This document shows positions 56,961-64,000 of a DNA stretch of 64,000 nt, piece by piece; position 1 is the first letter of the stretch, and each line of letters begins with the position of its first letter. The notes beneath the pieces were generated by a model. The model saw only the letters and a program-made list of their open reading frames with translations, had not been told where the DNA came from and made no database searches. Position numbers and translations under genes: made by a program. The stretch covers positions 496,001-560,000 of the forward strand of contig JANEZZ010002362.1 of assembly GCA_026122225.1 (NCBI GenBank). The letters run 5' to 3'. Origin of the DNA: Heloderma charlesbogerti (Eukaryota; Chordata; Lepidosauria; Squamata; Helodermatidae).

Positions 56961-57400
56961 TAAAGCAGGGGTGGCAAACATTGTTTTGGCCCAAGGGCTA
57001 AGAGCCCAGGTTGGAAAAGCTTTCAGAGGATGCATTCCAGTGCGGATGAGGCCAAAGTAGGTAAGCCGCAGATATGGGTAGGGATGAAAAAAATTCCACA
57101 CACACCCCCATTGTTACCAATTTATAGTAGGAAGCTTCTACTCAGATGTAAGCATGAGCAGAATATCTGCTCACAAAACAGGACAAACTTCTGCATGTCT
57201 ACTCAGAAGCAAGCAGTGCAGGCCTCTGCATCTCTGCTCACAAGTAAGCAGGACAAGGCTCAGAAGTAAGCAGGACTGAATCACTCAGCATCTTCCAGTA
57301 TAACACATAGAAACACATGGATTACCTACTCTGATTTGAACCTGCTCAGTTATTAAAACCTTAATGAGAAGGCTGATCAAACTGTTAGCACCTTCTGAGA
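56961..57400. other. MITE end and diffuse family E-like repeats
   Basis: gcaggggtggcaaacattgt at 56966-56985 resembles a family I end. 57125-57280 contains four degenerate repeats of a ctactcagaagtaagca-like motif. Confidence 0.45.
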
Positions 57401-57731
57401 TGAAGTGGGTCTTTTCAGTCATGGCACCTTACTTGTGGAACTCCCTCCCTCATCCATTTGACTAGCACCCTCCTCCTTGATGCCTTTCAAATGCCAGCGG
57501 AAATTGCTGTTGTCTGCGTGGGCTTTTAATGGAGTTCAAAATCCAGTGGGTGGATTTTCTTTGTCTTTTGTAAAAATTGTTACAAATTTGGTATTTTTGC
57601 TGCTCCTTTGTTTTTGGATGTTGGATTTTGGCTGGGTTGGATTGTTTTGTATACTGTTGGTTTTGATTATGTTGCAAGCCACCTTGGAAATTATAACTCA
57701 GAGGCAGGGTATACATATTTTAAATAAATAA

Positions 57732-57775
<44 letters not shown>
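57401..57775 (+). mobile_element. L2-clade LINE, 3' end, plus (ATAG)n
   Basis: cttgtggaactccctccctc, an L2 C-terminal block, leads to the 3' UTR (tttgtatactgttggttttg) and the tail gcaagccaccttggaaatta and gaggcagggtatacatattt. An (AAAT)n(AGAT)n microsatellite runs to 57775. Confidence 0.75.
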
Positions 57776-57776
<1 letters not shown>

Positions 57777-57841
57777 CTGGCTCAAATTGGTGTAAACTGG
57801 TATTTTCAAAATATTAGTTTCAGAATGGGGTACGGCTACCC

Positions 57842-58551
57842 TTGAAATACCAGGTCCGCCGCCTGGGGGTCATTTTGGACTCCCAGCTGTCCATGGAGGC
57901 TCAGGTGTCAGCTGTGAGCCAGACAGCGCTGTATCAACTCCATCTGATACGGCGGCTGCGCCCCTTCCTTCCCGACCATCTGCTCCCATCGGTAGTACAT
58001 GCCCTGGTCTCCTCTCGTTTAGACTACTGTAATGCGCTCTACGTGGGGTTACCTTTGAAGACGGTTCGGAAACTGCAGCTGGTACAGAAGGTGGCGGCTT
58101 GCCTGATTAAAGGCAGCCGCCGGCGAGATCACATCACTCCAGTGCTGAAGGAGTTGCACTGGTTACCAGTTGTTTTCCGGGCCAAATTCAAGGTGTTGGT
58201 TTTGACCTTTAAAACCCTATATGATTCCGGCCCAGCCTATCTTAAGGAGCACCTCCAGCAGCACCAGACAGGCCGCTTAACAAGATCAGCCTCGGATGGC
58301 CTTCTCTCTGTCCCATCAGCCAGGACAGCTAGACTGGTGGGGATGAGGGAGAGGGCCTTTTCTGTGGTGGCCCCCACTCTGTGGAACTCCCTCCCTAGGG
58401 AACTCCGTCATGCCCCCTCTTTAATGAGCTTCCGTCGTGCATTAAAAACGTTGTTGTTCAGGCAGGCATTTGGAGTGGGTTAGGGTATTTTAGAAAATGT
58501 TTTTATTGTAGAATTTTATTGTTTTAAACTGTTTTTATTGTATGTTGTACA
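57842..58551 (+). pseudogene. L2-clade LINE ORF2, C-terminal 213 codons, and start of 3' UTR
   Basis: Well-preserved frame: RRLGVILDSQLSMEAQVSAV, LIRRLRPFLPDHLLPSVVHA, SSRLDYCNALYVGLPLKTVR, KLQLVQKVAACLIKGSRRRD-HITP, LKELHWLPVVFRAKFKVLVL, TFKTLYDSGPAYLKEHLQQH, MRERAFSVVAPTLWNSLPRE and SFRRALKTLLFRQAF, then its natural stop at 58481-58483. It is the C-terminal region after the RT. The 5' part is missing. This is the youngest-looking L2 in the window. Its 3' UTR is split at 58551 by a hairpin hAT and resumes at 59446. Confidence 0.9.
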
Positions 58552-59437
58552 TAGGGATGGCGGAGAATTTCTCCACGAAACTTCGGGGGGCCGAGCGCCA
58601 ATGTGTTCGGCCCCCCGAACAAGTTTCGGGGAGAAATCCTCCGAACCCCCCCGCCCTCCCCCCGGGACGGGACTTACCTTCGCCGAATGTCCCTCCTGGC
58701 GGTGGGTCCGGAAGGCAGTTCGGCAGGTGTTCGAGCGGGGCGGGAGCACCAGCCGGTCTTTTGACCGGCCGCCGCCGCCGCCATTGCAATGAAAGAAAAA
58801 AACAAAACAAACGCCCCCTGATAGGCTACGTGACGATTCACGTAGCCTATCACGGCTAGATTTGCAAAGTCAGCCGTGATAGGCTACGTCAATCGTCACG
58901 TAGCCTATCACGGGTGACTTAAAAAAAAAAAAAGTGTGTACGGATAATGGCAGCCCCCATAGGGAGCCGCCATTCCCCTTCCTTATTTGGTCGCTGTAGT
59001 CTACGTAAAGATTTACGTAGACTACGGCGAAAATAAGGGCAACGCTATTTGCGTTTTGACCTTTAAAACCCTATATGATAGGGGTCCCTATGGGGGCCGC
59101 CATTATCCGTACGCGCTTTTTTCTTTTTTTTTTTAAGTCACCCGTGATAGGCTACGTGATGATTGACCTAGCCTATCATGGCTGACTTTGCAGATCTAGC
59201 CATGATAGGCTACGTGAATCGTCACGTAGCCTATCAGGGGGCGTTTTTTTGGTTTTTTTTAACTTTCGCGTTCGCGGCCGGGCGAGGCGGGAAGCCTCCT
59301 CCCCAGCCTGAATTTCGGCCGGGGCGAGGCGGGAAGCCTCCCCCCCCGGCCTGAACTTCACGGGGGGAGCAGCGAAGCGCCTCCCCCCCACCGCGAACAT
59401 CCTTCGAGGACAGGTAAGTGACTTTCGTCCACCCCTA
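58552..59437. mobile_element. hairpin-rich non-autonomous hAT-type element, copy 2
   Basis: Ends tagggatggcggagaatttc and ...actttcgtccacccct-a. Identical 8-bp flanks gttgtaca at 58544-58551 and 59438-59445. The interior is one large inverted repeat (arms about 58812-58974 and 59079-59246, nearly identical) whose arms each contain two smaller palindromes, for example 58819-58852 and 58874-58913 (core ggctacgtga/tcacgtagcc), with a central one at 58996-59025 (gtagtctacgtaaa, perfect 14-bp stem, 2-nt loop). CpG-rich. Frames inside are not conserved with copies 1 and 3 and appear non-coding. Confidence 0.95.
59053..59079 (+). repeat. 27-bp exact match to the neighbouring L2 ORF
   Basis: This segment is identical to 58199-58225, in the same orientation, about 850 bp away. 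The opposite arm of the large inverted repeat has no counterpart, so the segment interrupts the symmetry. Confidence 0.9.
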
Positions 59438-59445
59438 GTTGTACA

Positions 59446-59512
59446 TCACCCAGAGTGGCTGGGTGACCACCCAGATGGGCGATTAATAAATTTAATAATA
59501 AATAATAAATAA
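59446..59512 (+). mobile_element. L2 3' UTR end, after the hAT insertion
   Basis: tcacccagagtggctgggtg, ccacccagatgggcgattaa, then an AATAA-rich tail. It completes the L2 that ends at 58551. Confidence 0.9.
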
Positions 59513-60381
59513 ACAGTTTGCCAATTTGCAAACTATCATCTGCACTAGAAGTAACATTTTAAATTTTTGCATAAGACTGGCTAATCTTTTCTTTAATTAA
59601 ATTTTTATTATGAAATTTCAACAAAACAAAACAAAAAAAGAGGAAAAGAGTCATACTACCTTTTTGGGAAAGAGATTGCATAATTAGATTATAAACTGAC
59701 TTCTTTCTTTTAACCTTTCTTCCACTAATAACAAATAGTGTATACTTTTTAACAGGCTATTAGATTTAGAAGAGTGTAATGGGATGGTGTTTATGAAACA
59801 AGGGATAGATAAAGACTTTCTTCACACAGAGCTTTTATCCTGCGATTGAGATTGCTCCCTCATGGAAGTTTGCGGGCTCTTTACATGATGCTGTGAACCT
59901 CCAGGGTGTCTCTTACACTAAATGCCCTTTGTTCCGTTTTTAAATAGATCGCAGATAATGAGCTATCAAATTATCCCACTGTGTTCTGCTTGAGTTCCCT
60001 CCATGAAAAGAGGAAAAGCAGCAAGAAGAGGAGCAAGATCAGTGAAAGATAATGGAGGACTCAGATACAGGGAGAAGGAGGGAGAAAGGGAAGGGGGGAA
60101 AGAAAGCGGGTGAAAAAGGGAGTCGTCATGATCCTGTGTTTAAAATGGAAGCAGAAGCCCCGTTTTAAATGCAGGATTTTAGGCTGGTGTAGAGATGCCC
60201 AAACAAAGGAGAAGCCAAAATCCCTGTCATCCAATGACAGCCAGAAATGTCTGCATATCAGCATAGTTTCATATTCTGTCTCTCATACAATTTCACAGTT
60301 TCCTTGTGTAGCAAAAGACTTCTCTGATTCCTAAAGTGTCTAACACAGTCTTGAGTCAAACGACTGCTAATAAATTTAGGC
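59513..60381. other. no feature recognised
   Basis: AT-rich unique-looking DNA, purine-rich at 60000-60120. Confidence 0.4.
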
Positions 60382-60507
60382 AGCAATCCTATGCATGTTT
60401 AGAAAGAAAAAGTCCCACAACTCCCAGCATTCCTCAGCCAGCCATGCTGACTGGGGAATGCTGGGAGTTGTAGGACTTTTTTTCTGTACAAATATGCATA
60501 GAATTCC
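60382..60507. mobile_element. fold-back repeat, family E variant, long copy
   Basis: agcaatcctatgcatgttta, cccacaactcccagcattcc and tcagccagc pair with gctgactggggaatgctggg, agttgtaggacttttttt and aaatatgcatagaatt. It is nearly self-complementary across 126 bp. Confidence 0.88.
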
Positions 60508-61197
60508 GGCCTTTGTGAACTATTTCAGTCCTCCTAATTTGTACCCTGTCACACATAATGAAGAATGGATAACCAGAAAATGTAGCATTCACACATCCTT
60601 TCACGCCCTGCTGCATGAGACAGACTCTGACACAGAACAGCTTTGGGGATCTGTCAACAATGAGCTGTTAGGTTCTGTCCAGGCAGCATTGGCAGTAGCC
60701 ACAGGAGCATGTTATATCCCACTTCCCAGGTATGTGTGGGATTTGCCAGAGCTTGGTTGCCTGTGTTGATATGCAGGGCAGGAGAGGAGGGTTGTATCTG
60801 AGTCATGGGTTACTTTTGTGGATGATATTTATAGTTGTGGTCTTCAATTAGGACACCTAATCTTAAACTTGGACACAAGAAAACCTAATGCCTAATTTCT
60901 TGTGTACCTGTTTTGATAAAAACTTCCAGAAATGGTTCTGGGGTTAGTATATTTCTTTTATTTCTCCTTTTTTTTTTTTAAACCCTTCTCTTTATTCAGA
61001 ACAGCCTTTGTTAATGTACAAATATTGTTTCCAGATTCTCAGGCAACGATCTACAGGTATGTAAGAAAATAAGGGGAAGAGAAAGACAGGAGAAGAGGTT
61101 TTGTGCCTTTTTGTGCAAACCAGATACACACATATGATTATCTTAAAGCATTTAGCACTAATGCTGCATGTCACCACAAATACTTCCTCACTGCTTC
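60508..61197. other. no feature recognised
   Basis: Unique-looking. A T-run lies at 60968-60980. Confidence 0.4.
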
Positions 61198-61345
61198 AAC
61201 GTCAGTCCAAGATATTTTGCTGCCTGAAGCAGTGCCCGCTCCATCTCTCTTAATTTTCTGCCCTTCTGTGACATGTAGGCAGCTAAGCTGCAAAGGCAGC
61301 CAGGGCACATCTGATTGGCCAGCCCCCTGTGTGCCAGGCAGGCAA
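61198..61345 (+). mobile_element. possible copy of the 12205 hAT-like family
   Basis: gtcagtccaagatattttgc-tgcctgaagcag resembles the end at 12405-12450 (complement). The remainder is degraded. Confidence 0.4.
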
Positions 61346-61874
61346 CTGAGCCAATCACTGTCAATGGATTAATCACCAAATCCTGCAGTACTCCAATATG
61401 CATATTATACAATATACAAGTTGATGATTTTTTAAAGTCCTTCCCCACTGTGTTAGAGATATATGTACAAAAGGAGTGCTTTTCAGAAAGGTGGCCACTT
61501 ACGTATCACCCCCGAACAGGAAATGCATCACCAAAACAGGAGAAAAGAGGACACAGATTTGCATAAAATTTGCATATACTAATTTATATGGATAGATGCA
61601 AATTTAGAAATCATGACTAAATAGCAATACAATACATCTCAACATAGTGGGAAGACTGTGACCAGGTGTCCTGTGTTCAGTCTGCTATCCAGGCGCTACC
61701 TGTTGGTGGGTGACTTCAAGGCCCCTGCTCCCCCTTCATTATCATTATGTTCATTATCATTATGTTGGACTTGGCTCAGGGAACCGTTCAACTAGAGAAT
61801 GCCTTCAAACAGAGGACTGTCCCCTATAAAATAGGACACATGGCCACCCTTAAATCTTTTATAAGCAATGCTGC
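61346..61874. other. no feature recognised
   Basis: AT-rich non-coding DNA. Confidence 0.4.
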
Positions 61875-62271
61875 AAGTTGTTGTTCAGTCGTTCAGTCGT
61901 GTCCGACTCTTCGTGACCCCATGGACCATAGCATGCCAGGCCTTCCTGTCCTGCGCTCTCTCCCGGAGTGTGCTCAAGTCCATATCCATTGCATCGGTGA
62001 TGCTATCTAGCCATCTCATCCTCTGCCGTCCCCTTCTCCTTTTGCCTTCAGTCTTTCCCAGCATCAGGGTCTTTTCCAGAGAGTTTTCTCTTCGCATTAG
62101 GTGGCCAAAATATTTGAGCTTCAGCTTCAGTATCTGTCCTTCCAATGAGCACTCAGGGTTGATTTCCTTTAGGATTGACTGATTTGACCTCCTTGCAGTC
62201 CAGGGGACTCGTAAGAGTCTTCTCCAGCACCACAGTTCGAAAGCATCAATTCTTCGGTGCTCAGCCTTCCA
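61875..62271 (-). pseudogene. BovB LINE, 5'-truncated copy
   Basis: 3' end gttgttcagtcgttcagtcg (a small duplication of cagtcgtt). The minus-strand frame KAEHRRIDAFELWCWRRLL, SNQSILKEINPECSLEGQIL and HLMRRENSLEKTLMLGKTEG is uninterrupted to the natural end. The 5' breakpoint is near 62271. It is very similar to 33780-34226. Confidence 0.95.
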
Positions 62272-62286
62272 GCAGTTATGCAACAC

Positions 62287-62652
62287 TAGGGATGTACGAA
62301 AGTCCCTTACCTGAACCCGAAGCTTGATTCGCAGTGGGGGGGAGGCGCCCCATCCCTCCGGCCGCGAATCCTCCTGTCCTGCCGGGACGCAAATGCGTTC
62401 CCCTTATTTTCGCCGTAGTCTACGTAAATGTTTATGTAGACTACACGTGCCAAAATAAGGAACGCAATATGGGCGCCGCCATTTGCGTACGCGCGGGTTT
62501 TTTTTTTCCCACTCAGCCGTGATAGGCTACGTAAACATTTACATAGCCTATCACGGCGTTTTTTAAAAAATCTAGCCGTGATAGGCTACGTAAATCTTTA
62601 CGTAGCCTATCACGTGTGTGTGTTGTTGTTTTTTTAACTTGGAAATGGCGAC
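62287..62652. mobile_element. hairpin-rich hAT-type element, copy 3 (incomplete, inverted)
   Basis: Starts tagggatgtacgaaagtccc, the reverse complement of the right end of copy 1. It contains the same palindrome series in reverse order: 62414-62447 (gtagtctacgtaaa type), 62516-62558 and 62575-62614 (gccgtgataggctacgtaaa with its complement). It ends abruptly near 62652 (ggaaatggcgacg), lacking the other TIR. It lies 15 bp from a BovB fragment. Confidence 0.9.
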
Positions 62653-63633
62653 GTGGCAGAATCCTGCCATTAAAAGTGGAACGTATCAAGTTCTGCACTT
62701 CATACTGCAAGTCTATCAGCAACATTTCCACAAATCTATCCATCCGCTACAATACATTTCCATGTATTATGCCAATTTTGTTTAATATACTGCATGAGAG
62801 ACAGAGGGGAAATATTATCCCAATATTTATACTGCAAATTCTAGCAAGATAGAGTTTGTTCAGATCAATTGATAGCATGTGGCCGACGTCATAAAGGGAA
62901 TATTCGCATATGGAAACAAGTCAAGTTCACATGACCATTTCTTGTGTGGGCCACATTTTAAAAAAATTATTACCATTGCTCGATGCCCATTCTATAGTGT
63001 TGGCTGACAAAAGGAAGTCATATTAAGGAGATGTCTGCTACACTTCAGCTTTCCTTTCCAGGGGATTTGGCAGAGGGAAATGAGGATTGTGGAAGAGAGT
63101 TGCTCCAGAGCTCTGCAGACCACCATCACTGCATGGAGCACAGTTTGAGAACTGCTGTCAGAAGGGATTAATTCTTTGAAGGTGAATTAGGCAGCCCTTA
63201 AATCTATGCAAGGCTTTAAAAAGTTTTCTACAGGTGCCTAAGGGAATAAGGCATCCAAAATTCTCCTAGAACTGGAGGTCAGTGGAAATTAGGTGACAGG
63301 CACCCACCTGCATTCTCCAATGCACACTTTCCATCAGTGTCCTCCAAACTTTGCTAATGGGCAACGTCTCGCTTGTGGTTTCTGCTGCCAATATGAAGAA
63401 AAATGTTTTTGTTTGCTTTTTAAATGGTATTTAGGCCAAAGACATTGCTGTGATATCCTCATCTAATACTCTAGGGTGAAGTACTTTGGCTGCAGTGGGG
63501 AAAGACTTCTGCTCCCAGCCCCACTCAGCCAATGTGGTTCTGCAGCCCAGGAAGAGCAGAAGAGGAAGGATAACAGAGGCAGTTCAAGGATGTAAGGAAG
63601 CGTGAAACCACAGGATAATAACAGTTCTTAAGT
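62653..63633. other. no feature recognised
   Basis: Unique-looking DNA without coding signal. Confidence 0.4.
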
Positions 63634-63732
63634 TTGGAGGCAGGCTTAGTCATACTTAGGGTAGACCTGCTCAAACCAGATATGACTTATTTAAGTCCCA
63701 CTGATTTCAGCATGATTATGTCTGGATCCAAC
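63634..63732. mobile_element. fold-back repeat, family F
   Basis: ggaggcaggcttagtcatac ... aagtcccactgatttcagca ... gattatgtctggatccaaca. Confidence 0.65.
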
Positions 63733-63744
63733 ACCTAGTACTTA

Positions 63745-63858
63745 TAAGTTATTTCATTAAGGGTTTATCTTTAACACTCACAATGACCTTGTAAAGTAGG
63801 CCAAGTATTATTATCTCCACATGGTAGACAAAAGCCGAAAGACAGCAAATGGCTGAAG
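63745..63858 (-). mobile_element. MIR-like ancient SINE (minus)
   Basis: cactcacaatgaccttgtaa then agtattattatctccacatg and gtagacaaaagccgaaagac follow the core of amniote MIR elements in reverse. It is strongly diverged. Confidence 0.55.
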
Positions 63859-64000
63859 GACCAAACTACACCTTACATTATTCACATTTCATTTTTGTTT
63901 TGTTTAAAACCATGCCTAAAACTGGGCACTTTTTATTTTGAAGGAAAATTAGCTACAAGTAGAAATGTCAGAGTAATCTGCAACCAAATCAAATAAGTTC
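63859..64000. other. possible family D end, then unique DNA
   Basis: ggaccaaactacaccttaca at 63859 resembles the family D end gggccaaactacatgttatg. The rest would lie beyond or at the window edge. Confidence 0.35.

Overview
The window is nuclear DNA of a vertebrate, most likely a squamate reptile (lizard or snake lineage). The reasons are a full-length BovB (RTE) LINE together with CR1, L2 and L3-like LINEs, tRNA-derived and 5S-rRNA-derived SINEs, a DIRS/Ngaro-like element and many small fold-back DNA transposons. The species cannot be named from the sequence. I found no convincing host protein-coding gene, no intact tRNA or rRNA gene, no bacterial-type operon and no CRISPR array. Every long reading frame that means anything is transposon-derived, and all of them are broken.

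Layout. 1-5 kb: mostly unique DNA with L2 and SINE fragments and two fold-back elements. 5.1-6.4 kb: CR1 reverse-transcriptase pseudogene (+). 6.6-7.5 kb: SINE, hAT-type MITE, SINE. 8.18-8.49 kb: a 309-bp pure polypyrimidine tract. 9.4-10.3 kb: old L2 (+). 11-20 kb: MITEs, an L3-like 3' end and microsatellites. 20-28 kb: mostly unique AT-rich DNA, some of it resembling conserved non-coding sequence. 28.16-31.37 kb: full-length BovB (-) with target-site duplication, flanked by two copies of a ~100-bp repeat. 32.3-34.4 kb: MITE and a second BovB fragment. 36.6 kb: 5S/CR1 chimeric SINE. 36.9-42.05 kb: one L2 (-) split by a SINE and by a ~3-kb Ngaro-like element with RT and SGNH-hydrolase remnants. 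44-48.5 kb: MITEs, SINE, L2 endonuclease region. 48.7-51.65 kb: an L3-like LINE (-) split by a palindromic element whose arms carry 5S-derived sequence, itself split by a hairpin-rich hAT-type element. 54.3-56.2 kb: CR1 (-) with a 508-codon frame. 57.4-59.5 kb: L2 (+) whose 3' UTR holds a second hairpin-rich hAT. 61.9-62.65 kb: BovB fragment followed directly by a third hairpin-rich hAT.

The most unusual material is at 49.7-62.7 kb. Three copies of a CpG-rich, non-autonomous hAT-type element are built from serial near-perfect palindromes with the core ggctacgtaaa/tttacgtagcc, two of them with perfect 8-bp target-site duplications. One sits inside a different palindromic element that carries inverted 5S-rRNA-derived (type-1 pol III promoter-like) arms. 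The order of events can be read from the nesting: L3-like LINE first, then the 5S-bearing palindrome, then the hairpin hAT.
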